Shown piece by piece: positions 10,330 to 21,330 of a stretch of 64,000 bases of DNA (its first letter is position 1; the number at the start of each line of letters is the position of its first letter). Source of the DNA: Cristatella mucedo (lineage: Eukaryota; Bryozoa; Phylactolaemata; Cristatellidae); the NCBI GenBank assembly GCA_009760855.2, contig WPIO01000105.1:219501-283500 (forward strand), given 5' to 3'. The notes below the pieces were generated by a model. The model saw only the letters and a program-made list of their open reading frames with translations, did not search any database and had not been told where the DNA came from. The position numbers and the translations under genes are program-made.

Positions 10330-11175
10330 ATGGCGGACTCGAACGCGGTGACGCCCGCGGGTGCCTCAGGTTTCAGCCGCGCCCCGCGCGGCTCCTTTTT
10401 CGACAACAAGCTCGTGCTGCTTCCGCTGGCAGCCTGCTTCAGCTTCCCGGCCACCTTCTTCGTCACGTACGGGATCGCCGTCGGCAACCGGCACGTCGCG
10501 CCCGGCTTTCCGTTCATTAGCGACACGGGAACCACGTCTCCCGAGAGCTGCGTCTTTGGGCAGCTGCTGAACATGGTCTCGGTACTCGTGGCGCTGACAA
10601 TTTACGTCAAATACCGTCAGCTATTGACGGTGACCACCGACGGCGGCGGCGGCGGTCAGTGCGCGACGACGCACTTCCGGCGAGCGAATGCGGCCGCCCT
10701 GTGGCTGGGCCTCGCCGCTGCTTTCGGAGTGAGCCTCGTCGCCAACTTCCAGTGGACAAATGTCTTTTCTGTACACATGGTGGGCGCATTTCTGACCTTT
10801 ATTCTGGGAAACGCGTACGGCTGGCTGCAGTGCTGGCTCTCCCGGCGTGCACCTCCGCCTCTGTGCGGCAAGCCGCTTTTCCTAGCGCGAGTGCTGACCA
10901 TGTCGGTGGCCACGCTGTTTCTCTTGCTAATGGTCGTGGGCTACGAGTCCTCTTCTGCCGAGATTCGCTTCACCGACTACGCGTTCGCCCCCAGCTCGTG
11001 GGCACTGCTGGCGTCGACATCGGAGTGGGTCATGAGCTTCGGTTTAGCGGCCATGTTCGCTACTTTCGCAATGGATTTTCGCCACGTTCACGTCGCCTCG
11101 CCTGCTGTGACAGCCGTGAGCCACAGTGCCGAGCTGTGGCTTCATAAGTCGGCCGAGGAGCAAGCGTCCGAATGA
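10330..11175 (+). CDS. DRAM2: DRAM2/TMEM150-type autophagy-modulator membrane protein
   Basis: 281 codons, intact and without introns. DRAM/Frag1-family proteins are six-pass endomembrane (lysosomal) proteins linked to autophagy and cell-death control; their molecular activity is not settled. Family marks in order: a first membrane segment at about residues 28-48 (LLPLAACFSFPATFFVTYGI), the loop GFPFISDTGTTSPESCVFGQ at about 57-76, IYVKYRQL, then LVANFQWTNVFSVHMVGAFLTF near 140-160, and SEWVMSFGLAAMFATFAMDF near 234-253. Hydrophobic stretches fit six membrane passes. Length is close to vertebrate DRAM2 (about 266). I chose ATG 10330 (GCGATGG context) over 10213 because similarity begins after it. 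A Gly-run (GGGGGQ) after the second membrane segment is unusual. Lack of introns suggests either a compact-gene lineage or an old retrocopy kept under selection. No AATAAA is obvious within 150 bp downstream. Confidence 0.88.
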   Translation: MADSNAVTPAGASGFSRAPRGSFFDNKLVLLPLAACFSFPATFFVTYGIAVGNRHVAPGFPFISDTGTTSPESCVFGQLLNMVSVLVALTIYVKYRQLLTVTTDGGGGGQCATTHFRRANAAALWLGLAAAFGVSLVANFQWTNVFSVHMVGAFLTFILGNAYGWLQCWLSRRAPPPLCGKPLFLARVLTMSVATLFLLLMVVGYESSSAEIRFTDYAFAPSSWALLASTSEWVMSFGLAAMFATFAMDFRHVHVASPAVTAVSHSAELWLHKSAEEQASE

Positions 11176-11465
11176 CGTTCGCTTTCGGAGGCCAGCGCCG
11201 GCCCGCTCGACTGCGAAGCTCGGGGCGTTGCCAACGCAGGCCACCGTCACCGATTGCGTTGTTTACCTAGCCGATTGATTTTCAATATTTGATCTCTAGC
11301 GCGTTGGCACCCGGCGCTGCCACCGCTAAATCTATGCAAGTAAATTATTTCTCCGGAGAACTTGTGCTCCGATGTGATCTTGAGCATTCGGGCTTCCGCT
11401 TAATGACGCGCCTCTCGTAGTCGCCGTCACTCTGAAGGGAAAGGCGCCGTCTGTACGCCAATGCC

Positions 11466-11600
11466 GTCGCTCGGAGCTTAGCGGACGCCGTCGCTCGGAG
11501 CTTAGCGAGCGCCGCCGTCCTTGCCCGGAGCTTAGCGGATGCCACCCCGTCGCCCGGAGCTTAGCACAAACGGCCGTCTTCTCCCGGAGCTCGCGTCAGA
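11466..11600 (+). repeat. about 30-bp minisatellite
   Basis: The core CGGAGCTTAGC starts at 11472, 11496, 11526 and 11555, and a variant CGGAGCTCGC starts at 11585. Spacings are 24, 30, 29 and 30 bp, with GCCGTC-type spacers. It lies about 290 bp after the DRAM-like stop. Confidence 0.85.
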
Positions 11601-11859
11601 GTCAATCGACCCGGCTCATGTCGGCTACCACCGCCGCCTCTAACGTGTGGAGGCTGAATTATTCAACGCGAGAGTCGCCGACGCGTGCTTTTACGCGTTC
11701 TCGCAGCAGCCCACGCGTGTTAAGAAGCGAGGCGACGTATCGACTCTCGACTGCCTCTGCGAAAATTGGCCGCTTCAAGCATTATGATTCAGGAAAGAGA
11801 CCAAGGAGCTGCTGCTTCTTCGCTGCTCGCTGAGCGCGACTGCGACACCCGGGACTCGA

Positions 11860-14800
11860 GAGTAATTATCACCTACAATGTGCGGCCTCCTCCTCATCTA
11901 AAATCACCAGTGAATCTCAAAACCTCAAGACCCTTGATGTCGATGCTACCCGTGCGAGAATATCTGATTCACCTCTGCCGCTCAATCCTCCCCCCTTCCG
12001 ACCAGTCATCGTTGGTAGATTGCTGCAGCACGGCAATAGCTGACATGGTCGATGAATTTGCACCTCTGACTAAGCGAACTGTTCGCCGTCGCCCAGACGG
12101 GCAATGGTTTACCAATGGTTTATGGCAATGGATATTAAACTAGCTAGGTCTTCTAAGCGCATGCTTGAAAAAGTACAAAATATCTGTCTGTCTGGCTGAC
12201 TGTCCATCCACAGGCACACGAGGACTACTGTAAACCGTACCGATCAATCCTAGCAAAGGCCAAATCTAGCTTCTACAAAAATATTGTTGAATCGCAGACG
12301 CACAATCCAAAAATTCAAGATCAGGGAGTCCATCCCTGCAATGACAGCACCCCCTTAGAATGCTGCCCTTGGATTTCAGGCAGCACCTTACTGTCTACAT
12401 TCAAAGAGGCCACTAATGACCACTTTCTAAAGCTCATATCTTAATCAAAGACAACAATTTGTCCTCTAGACCTTATTCCCACTGTCCTGATTCTGCGATG
12501 CATTGATCTACTGCTGCAATGCATAACTAACATCTTAAATATGGCATTAGCCTCAGGTCATGTCCCAGCCCTTTTCAAAAAGACTGTAGTCAGGCCACTA
12601 CTCAAGAAAGTAACACTAGATCAAGAAAACCTGAGCAACTTCCTCCGAGTCTCCCTTCTACCGATCCTGTCAAAGACAACGGAACGAGTCGTGGCAGACC
12701 AGCTGAACTCATATATTGAAACTTCAAACCTTGCTAATAAGTTCCAGTCTGGTTTTAGAGCTAGTCACTCTACCGAGCCAGCATTGCTTCGGGTGTATAC
12801 CTACTTAGGAATGCGGACTTAAGTAGAGTCTCTATGCTTGTTTTGCTCGATCTTTTGACAGCTTTTGGCACTGTCGATTACCAAGTAACATTTCAATCAA
12901 GGTTCAAGAGGCAGCACTCCACTGAAACTGCTCTCCTATGTGTTAAGAATGACATTCTATGTAGCAACGATGACGGAAATGTCACTGCCCTAGCTCTGCT
13001 AGATCTGTCAGCTGCATTCCAGACCGTTGAGCACGATGTTTTAGTTGAACGATTGAGAACAACGATCGGTCTGGAAGACGAGGCACTCGCATGGTTTAAC
13101 TAATACTTGTCTGATCGTGTTCAATCCGTGTCGTGTGGGGGTCAGGTCTCACACACGAGACGGGTCACCTGTTGAGTCCCTCAATGGTCCGTCCTCGGTC
13201 CCTTGCTATTCTTCATTTATACTCAACCTGTGGGAAAAGTGATTAAGGCCCATCGAAAAAGATGTCACTTTAATGCTGACGAAACTCAGCTGAATTTGTC
13301 ATTCAAATCGTCGGAATCTGCAGCAGCAACTGAGAAACTGAATGCTTGCCTTGCCGACATTCGATCTTGGATGTCGGAAAACTTCTTGAAACTAAATGAC
13401 GATAAAACCGAACTGCTGCTCATTGGACACCGTAAGCGTGTGGCTGGATTAGAAGACTTTGCTCTTCTAATCCAGCTGATGCTGATGTTCGATCATCACC
13501 ATCGAAATTTAGGTGACGTTTTCGACAGCTGCCTACATTTTAAAAGCTTCATTCAGAAGACTGCTTCTACAGCTTGCCATCGCGTCCGATCTGTATCTAA
13601 GAGCATGAGCTGTCTTCCACTGTGGATTGTACCAAATTTAACTGGCTCCTTAGTTCTGTCTCGGCTTGATTATTGTAATTCCCATCTGGCTGGGCTACCA
13701 AAGAAAGCACCTAGGGCCACTGCAGCTGGCTATGAATCTGGCTGCATGGCTAGTTTTCAAGTCCCAGAGGTTTGAGCACGTGTCTCCTTTGCTAAAAGAG
13801 CTAGGATGGATGCCGGTTGATCAATGGATACTGAGCAAAGTTTTTATGCTGACCCACAAGGCCCGCCACGGCTTGTCTCCTTTGTACCTAGCTGAACTGC
13901 AGCATCAGTTTCAGCCTTTTCGCGCCCTCAGGTTCTGTGTGGAGGATAAATTAGCTGTTCCATTCCTCCACTTAAAGACCTTTGGCGACAGAAGCTTTTG
14001 CTCTGCATGTCCTCGACTGTGGAAATCGCTTCCACAATTCTTACGGAACGACAACTACTCTTCTGCTGCCGACTATGGCTCATCCCTTTCAGCGGTCCCG
14101 AGCCGCTAATTCCATGCTACTCACTACCTGAACTGCTCTCCTGACTCTGCTATGCTTCGCAATGTCTCTTTTTTGCGTGAGATGAAGTCTTTTGGCTACC
14201 GAATATGCGTACCGAAAGCCGCTTAGGCTGTGAGTGTGCTATACAAAATTCTCCTGCGTATCACCCACATAGTCTTTATGGCTTTGTGGAGTTACAGACG
14301 GAGATAAACATTCAAGTCTTTCTTAAGCACCTCTCATCTCGCCTTGGCATCGCTGGCACAGCATTGCAATGGCCCCGATTATATCTCAGTAGGAGACTAA
14401 AGAGTATTGCTGTGAATGGACACAGATCATCCTAGTAACCTCTTAAGTATGGGGTACCTCAGGGCTCCGTGCTTGGTCCCGTTCTTTTCACGGTTTATAC
14501 TCTACATATTGTCGTTGTGATTGCCAAGCATAATGTGCGCTTTTACGTTTATGCACATTATTCTCAGTTGTACCTTTGATTTGATCCCTCCCAGCACTCC
14601 AGCACGTTGAATTTTCTCAACTCTATTGCTGCATGTATTGATGACATCCGCACATGGATGGTAGCAAGCGTTCTTAAATTGAAAGGGGATAAAACCAACT
14701 TACAAGTTATGGGCAAAACAATCGTGACTCAGAAATTGGAAAGGTTAACACTCAAAATCGGCTCCGCCAGCATATCTCCAGTTGAATCTGCACAAAATCT

Positions 14801-15425
14801 GGGCGTCATGTTCCAAAGTTACCTTTCATTAGATGACCACATCAATTCCACAGTCAAATCTTCCTACTCTCACCTACGTAATTTGACTAAAATTCGGGCT
14901 TGTTTAATTAAACAGGATATCTCATCTAAGTTGGTCCATGCATTTGTGAGATCCCGTTTTGACTTCTATAACTCACCGCTTACTGGTCTACCGGCCTGTA
15001 TAAGCAGGTGCTTACAGCTCGTGTAAAACTCGGCAGCTAGGCTTGTCTGTTGTGAGCGTCGTAGTTGCAACATCTTACTACTTCTCGCCGACCTGCACTG
15101 ACTTCCAGTCAAAAAATGCACAAACTTCAAGGTTTGTTCACTCACTTTTAGGTCACTTCCTTCTTTGGCTCCAGCCTACCTATCAGATCTACTCCCCCAT
15201 CAGGCTGAGCACCGTAACACTCCCTTTTTGGAATCTAATCGTTTACCTATGCCCCGTAAGAACCTCAACTCTTTTGGTTACTGTGCTTTTTGCTTGTATT
15301 CTCGCAAAGCGTGGAAATTTCTTCCGACTTGCGTCACGACGACCCCTGATTTGACCACATTTAAAATAAACTCAAAGCGCATCTATTTATCACAGCATTT
15401 AGTTGGTCCACGTGATTTGTCGATG
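11860..15425 (+). mobile_element. L2-B LINE, split by a nested L2-A copy
   Basis: The left part (11860-12886) carries the inter-domain linker (DEFAPLTKRTVRRRPD) and early reverse transcriptase (KTVVRPLLKK, ANKFQSGFRASHSTE), with several frame breaks. The right part (14313-15425) resumes at HLSSRLGIAGTALQW and continues through GSASISPVESAQNLGV to the C-terminus, ending before its 3'UTR. Removing 12887-14312 restores collinearity with the uninterrupted L2-B copy at 29867. The right end abuts another L2-B copy in opposite orientation. Confidence 0.85.
12887..14312 (+). mobile_element. L2-A LINE nested in L2-B
   Basis: Begins at ACATTTCAATC (matches 7307) and ends at the L2-A tail (GTTACAGACGGAGATAAACA). 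CAAGT lies at 12882-12886 and again at 14313-14317, a 5-bp target duplication. Frames at 12834-13103, 13203-13775 and 13666-14109 cover reverse transcriptase and C-terminus. The catalytic box is mutated (FNADE at about 13269-13283 in place of FYADD), and stops and frameshifts are common. It is more diverged than the 6134 copy. Confidence 0.88.
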
Positions 15426-16245
15426 CGTGGCCTGGTGGGGGAGTAAATCTGAGAGATAGGCTGGAGCCAAAGAATGAAAAGACCTAAAAGTGAGCGACAA
15501 AACCTTGAAGTCAATCCATTGCTTGACTGGTAGCCAGTGCAGGTCGGTGAGAAGTGGTGTAATGTGGCAACTGCGACGCTCACGTCAGACAAGCTTAGCT
15601 GCGGAGTTTTGCACCAGCTGTCGTCGCCTGATTGCACATGCCGGTAGGCCAGTAAGCAGTGAGTTACAGAAATCAAGACGGGATGTCACGAATGCATGGA
15701 CCAACTTAGACGTGATATCCTTATCTAAACAAGCCCGAATTTTAGCAATGTTATGTAGCTGAAGTAGGCAGATTTGACTGTGGAGCTGATGTGGTCGTCT
15801 AACGAGAGGTCACTTTGGAACATGACACCTAGATTTCGAGCTGATTCAACAGGAGATATACTGGCAGAGCCAATTTTGAGCGTCAGCCTTTCCAATTTCT
15901 GAATCACACTGGGTTTGCCCATAACTATTAAGTTAGTTTGATCATCGTGTAGTTTTAGAAAATTTGCTGCCATCCATGTGCGGATGTCATGAATACATGC
16001 AGCAAGTGAGTTGAGAGAATTCGAGGTGCTCCAAGGCTGGGAGGGATCAAAGCAAAGGTACAACTGAGTGTCATCCACATAGAAGTGAAAGCCTAGATTT
16101 TGCTTGGCAATCACATCAGCAAGAGGGAGGGTATAAACCGTGAAAAGAACCGGACCTAGCACGGAGCCCTGAGGTACCCCACATTTCAGAGGTACCTCGG
16201 ATGATCTTTGTCCATTCACGTCAATACTAACCATTCGATCGTATA
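15426..16245 (-). mobile_element. L2-B LINE internal fragment, inverted
   Basis: The minus frame at 15725-16234 shows [26 protein letters not shown] and GSASISPVESARNLGV, about 170 codons open. The stretch 15426-15725 gives the C-terminal part. Orientation is opposite to the preceding copy, and the junction sits in the C-terminal region of both. Confidence 0.88.
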
Positions 16246-16329
16246 TCCTTTGCAGTAAATGTAAAGCCCCAAGAAAGAGATTGTGTTCTCTGTGGGCGCT
16301 TTATTACGTGTATTATTAGTATTATTATC
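16246..16329 (+). mobile_element. L2-B LINE tail scrap
   Basis: GCAGTAAATGTAAAG, the AGAAAGAGATTGTGTTCTCT block and an ATTATTAGTATTATTATCA tail form the terminal 80 bp of L2-B on the plus strand. It separates two minus-strand L2-B pieces. Confidence 0.75.
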
Positions 16330-17500
16330 ACAACTGCACGCGTCTGATTGCATGTGCTGGTAGACCGGACAGCAGTGAGTTACAGAACCAAGACGGGATG
16401 TCACAAATGCGTGGACTAGTTTCGATGTCGTATTCTGTCTAGTCAAGCCCGAATTTTAGTATTGTTATGCAGCTGGAAGAAGGCAGACTTGATTGTGGAG
16501 GTAGCGATTAGTAAGCACAAGTTGTCGAACGATAGAAACGCGAAGCGAGCGTCATTACGCTCACGTGATTACGCCATTACGCTCGCGCGACCGGTGAGTT
16601 AGCAAATTTCGCGAATCGGTCAAGAGTAGTTAATAGACAGGTATAATATACAGGTACATATATTATACAGGTATACTAAAAATGCAAGTATAAACTGTGA
16701 AAAGAAACAGATCAAGCGCAGTGCCCTGAGGTAACGTACTTAAGTGAATCATCAAATGATCTTTATCTGGTCACATCAATACTCTGAAGTCTCACACTGA
16801 GATCGGGCCTAAACCATTGCATGCAGTGCCAGTGATGACCAGGCGAGATGCAAAGCGCTCGAGAAGGACTATGTGATAAATAGTATCGAACGGTGCGGAA
16901 AGATCAAACAAAACTAGCAGAGATTGTATCCAAGTCTGCATCTCTGAGAATGTCGGTTTAAACCCTAAGCAATGCTGACTATAGGGAGTCATCAGCTCTA
17001 TACCCAGACTGGAACTTACTTGCTAGGTTTGAGGTCTCAATTTAAGAGTTAAGTTGATTTGCCACAACTCATTCTAGAGTCTTTGATAGAAACGGTAGAA
17101 GGAAAACTTGACAGAAGGGGCTCAAGTCCTCTTAGTCTATCGTTGCTTTTTTAATTAGTGGCCTAAAAGCAGCCTTTCTGAAAAGTGTAGGGACATAACC
17201 TGAGGCTAAGGACATATTTAAAATGTTAGCTGTGCATGGCAGTAGCAGATCTGAGCATCGTATAATTAGGACAGTGGGGATATGGTCTTAGGGACCTGTG
17301 GTCGTCTTTGACTGAGAGATGAATATTTTCAGGGTATAGTCACTCGAGGCCTCCTTGAATGTAGACATCTAGATAGTGGAAGGAATCGTGGGACTGGAGT
17401 TCCGTGCTAATGTTTATGATGGACACGAGTTTCAGTGGGGATACTGCAACCATAAGGTTAGACACTCTGATTTTGTCGATCTTGCTTAAAAAAAGCTAGA
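16330..17500 (-). mobile_element. older L2-B LINE fragment
   Basis: Diverged minus-strand L2-B: 16330-16500 matches the segment around 15620-15700, and 16690-17470 matches reverse transcriptase and linker (for example the frame at 16792-16992 with LLVLFDLSAPFDTIYH). The 180 bp at 16500-16685 between them is foreign (see findings). The catalytic region is missing. Confidence 0.7.
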
Positions 17501-19480
17501 GAAACGATGGTCACCACAAGAATCACTAGGTAAGAAGTAATATGGGAACCGTTAAAGGGATGGCTAGTGATAGACCATCATTTTTTAATTGTGCATCTGT
17601 GATTCAACAATAGTTTTGTAGAAGCTAGACTTGACCTTTGCTAGTATCAATGGTAATATATTAGCGTATTAGGTTTGAATAGGCTTCTAAGGCTTTGGGA
17701 GGTGTGGTACATAAGCTGGAGGAGGACAAAGACGTTCAGATACTTTGCATTTACTCAATTATAATTGAGTAGCCCAATCACAGGAAGAGCCGTAGGCATA
17801 GCAAGAAGATTGGCCTCTGCGATTTTAGTCGGTACAGCTGCCGGCAAAGGGCTCCCTAACATTGGGGGTCATTTGACTATTGATGCTGCAACCACAGAGC
17901 AACACAAAACCTTCACAACCTTGATTTATCAAACGAACTTTATGGGATTTAGCCCTGGAAAAATGCTCAATGCTAAGCCGTAATCACATATGTATGATCC
18001 TAAGAAAAATACTTTGTAACCATATCTGAAGATCAATTTTGAGCTCTTGATTGCCTATCATCTTGCCGGGGTATCGCTTGGATTGCACTGAAAATTTATG
18101 GTTTCTACCTTAGGTTTCTATTTAAGACTACTGATGTTAATCTAACCGGGTTTCTCACAGAAATAGTTAATGATAAAACAGCCAGCGTCCATGTAAATTT
18201 TACCAGGAAATTCTATCCCTTTGATATTTTAATTGCTAAGAACTATCGGGCCATTCAAGTCTTTTGAATTAAAAATAATTTACGTGTCATTGCTGCGAAG
18301 TCTATCCTTTTTTGAGTACATCAAATCTCTATATTTCTTTAAGCTTGTCTTATTTATATCGCTATATCTATAGATGTTGATAAATCTATCGCAGCTCAAG
18401 GAAATTTACACCAAAGATATGCGGTCTTTATCATAGTCTATTCGAGGGAACGAAAGTGTTTCAAATAAATGTGGAAAACATTGATTTAGCCGTTGAGCTA
18501 GCCAAGTATTCATAAAACTTATAGTACAAAATGTCTAGGTCTTTATTATCTTGGCAATAAGCTTTTCTGATGGTTAAATGGCCAAACAGGTAATTGCTAT
18601 TGTCGGCGACATCATGCTTGACCTCCATATGCTTGGCACTTCGTCTAGGTCTTAAATGATAACCATTCTAATACCTAAGACCTGGAAATAGCATTATCAA
18701 ATGCAACCAACCGTTGAAAGTCATGTCGCAGCTATGTGTTTCCCCTAAAGGTGCCATTCAGTAAGCCAAGGTATCGCATATACATACCTTAATAGAAGCA
18801 AATAAATATACATAAATTTCCACAAAATTCTATTTATGTAAATATTATACAAATTTAACGAGCTTTAAATCATGTCATTATATCATTTTTATTTTTAGAT
18901 TTTTTAATTTAAAGATGTAATCATTGTGAATCTGCAAACTTTTTGTGATATTTGTCACCCGTGATGAGATACAGTTTGCACAGCAGCACCGACGTTAATC
19001 TACTGTTCTTGTATCGGTAATAGACACGGTATCGAAAGTGCATGCATTCTTGACCTCCAGGAACTCGAGCGTTCTGAAATAGCCGGCAAACAAAAACTGC
19101 CTCTGCATTGAGACAGATAACCGCACACAACTCGAGAGTGGCGGATTAAGTGTACATAAGACGAATCTCTCGGAAGGGGGTTTATCTGATACCTCTTGTT
19201 AGTCAATGTGTAAAGCTATCAAGAAGGTTGTCAGGTACTCCAAGCTAGCTTTAATTACGAAGAAATTTCTTATGAAATTTCGTTAAATTGTAAGCGCTCC
19301 TCTTCCTGTAGGCAGTAAATGCTCTCTTCCTGGTCACTATAATATAGGCGGCTACTCCAAGAAAACTTTCGGTTCAGCCTAGCTTCTCAGTACATGCATA
19401 AGCTGGCCAATTAAAGGAATACGTGAAGTGAGTAGGCAGTAACCGATTTTTAGAAAAACATACACCATCTGAAATTCAAG
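17501..19480. other. AT-rich, nothing recognised
   Basis: No exon-like frame, repeat match or RNA gene seen. Open frames at 17765-17983 and 18921-19206 lack motifs. Confidence 0.5.
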
Positions 19481-19710
19481 TTAAATAAGTCAGTTGAACT
19501 TTCTGGCAACAAAAAAAACAGTCACCAATATTTTCCTTACAGCAGTTGTCAGTCTTTTGATGGCTGCAGTTGTCTGCAACAAGAAGAGATGTCTCAATAA
19601 TGATTTACGAAATAAATTACACTTCTCACATGTTCGACGTTTAGTGAAAGCTCAACTGCAGAAAGCTTTTCAGCCAAATACACGCCGGTTGAAGCTCGCT
19701 CGATGCTTCG

Positions 19711-20313
19711 ATGTCGCCGCGTGTTTTCTGTCAGAGAGTCAATCCTAGAGAGAGCAAGACAGTGTTAGTGGCTTGCGAGTTGGCGCCGATGGTTCAGGAT
19801 GAGAAGACAGCGTCAGTGAGCGAGGCGCCAGCGCCGGTTGAAGTGCGAGATGCAAACGTTAAGGAGGCAAGCGAGACACCCGCCGAGGAGGCGCGCGAAG
19901 TGCTCGCCGAGTAGCCGGAGGCGACGACCCAGAACTAGCAGAAACAGCGGGTGGCGCACATTGCAATGGCCTCGGTCCTCGAAGTGCTGGTGCCGGAGAC
20001 GCGCGAGGTGCCAGCAGAGAACTTTCGCCAGAAACCCGCGGCACACAGCAAGGTGTTGGCGCACGGAGAGGGGGCTGAAGTGACGGTGGCCGCGGTCGAG
20101 AAGACAACGGCTGGGTAAATTCGTGCGGCGATAACGGCCGGCAATAACAAGACGATCAGAAATGACGAGGCAGAGGACGGAGGCACCGAACTAACCTCTG
20201 GCTATCGGGAAAGACTTATAGCGACGCCACAGCGGAGTGAAGAGGATGGTGACTTAAGCAGCCCGCTTGTTGCCAAAGGCCATGCTCCAGCGTGGTCCTC
20301 CGAGCAGCGGTGA
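19711..20313 (+). pseudogene. Glu/Ala-rich reading frame with stops
   Basis: One frame stays protein-like from ATG 19711 to TGA 20311-20313. It is broken only by TAG 19912, TAG 19936 and TAA 20116. Composition is Glu/Ala/Val-rich (SVSEAPAPVEV, ASETPAEEAREVLAE, VLEVLVPETREVPAENF). GC rises sharply here against AT-rich flanks. The style resembles the Glu/Ala/Ser-rich internal region of the LTR element at 53940-54510, so a retroelement gag-like remnant is possible. A decayed host gene is equally possible. Not identified. Confidence 0.4.
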
Positions 20314-20521
20314 GGTAGCCTGCCTTCCTATGAGGACGGCAGCTTATTACCGGTTTTAGCACTGTTTGAGCACTGTCGTATCGTGCTGTGTTTTTGGACT
20401 TGTAGTGTCACTTTAGTAGTGGCTCTGTTAACGAGATGCCTAGTGGTGACTCACTTTTGCAGTTGGCTTGTTTTGATGAGATTTGTGATCTAGAGATCAG
20501 TGGGATGTGTAGTCTTGTAGT

Positions 20522-21078
20522 AGGCTAGTGTATGACCCAGCGGAATTTGTGGCGCTGGCGTTGGTCTATGGGCCATGCCGATTTATGTTTGGAAATGGTT
20601 TTATGATTGTAAGAAATGGCATGCAGAGGGAGTTCAGTGGGAACGCGGGCACAAGCCAGATGGCTGTGAGCTGTCGCGCTTCGAGCGTTAGCCAAATACA
20701 TGGTAGTTGAAGCCATCGGTGTTTCAGCCGTGTCGTTGTGTGTTGCAGTCAATTCACAAGCTATTTTGTTCTGGTTGAGATATCGTGCGAAGCATTTGAC
20801 AGCTTTGATGGTTTTGGAGAAGATAGCTTGTGGATTGAGGCTCCGACAGTAAACACTCGACAACACGGAAACACCGAGTGGGCTTTAACCACCATGCATT
20901 TGGCTAACGCTGGCAGCGCGACGGCTCACAGCCGCTCTCGACATTACTCCCCCACTCCCACCAAACTCACTCTGCAGGCCGTTAATCCTCTCACAAAATC
21001 ATTGCTCCATAAGTCAGCTTCGCCCATACACCCGCGGAGCCCCGTAAACTCCACTGCGCCATACACTGGACTAAGATA
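20522..21078. repeat. large foldback (inverted repeat) element
   Basis: The left half read in reverse complement matches the right half almost throughout. Examples are TAGCCAAATACATGGTAGTT (20691) against ACCATGCATTTGGCTA (20891), TGGCTGTGAGCTGTCGCGCT against CGCGACGGCTCACAGC, and the outer ends TAGTGTATGACCC against GCCATACACTGG. Near the centre, TCACAAGCTATTTTG pairs with GAAGATAGCTTGTGGA. Arms are about 270 bp, roughly 75-80% identical by eye, with a short loop near 20790. The open frames on the two strands (both with LANA.SATAHS) are the same arm read twice. Confidence 0.88.
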
Positions 21079-21164
21079 AGAATGCTGCTTATTCTGAGCT
21101 GAACTCATCTTATTCTTCATGACAGACTGCTCATCTTGAAAAATAAAAAAACAGACAATACTAA

Positions 21165-21330
21165 CTTATTTAACAGCCTCTTTTGTATAGCGACAGAAGA
21201 GCCTTTACGGTTATCATCACCGCTTGCAGTGGCGATAAAGGATCGCCCACAACATAATTCGAACTCACAACTTTGGGACTGAAGTCCGGAAAAGCAACCA
21301 CCTTACCTGGTGTGCCATCACGGCTCACCA
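21165..21330 (-). mobile_element. SINE-1 (tRNA-derived)
   Basis: Reverse complement of the copy at 59505: tail TTTAACAGCCTC and TGTATAGCGACAGAAGAGCC on the left, head TGTGCCATCACGGCTC on the right. The B box is mutated (AATTCGAACTC on this strand). Confidence 0.85.

Noticed and set aside
10656-11147. Open frames overlapping the DRAM gene in other frames
   Set aside because: Shadows of a GC-rich real gene.
15383-15762. Open frames on both strands near the LINE junction
   Set aside because: Alternative frames of L2-B coding sequence.
20525-21079. Two related coding genes on opposite strands
   Set aside because: The similar peptides arise because the two arms of the inverted repeat are read on opposite strands.
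21165-21330. tRNA gene
   Set aside because: A- and B-box-like blocks are present, but the same unit recurs with a non-tRNA tail and no cloverleaf is evident, so it is a SINE.
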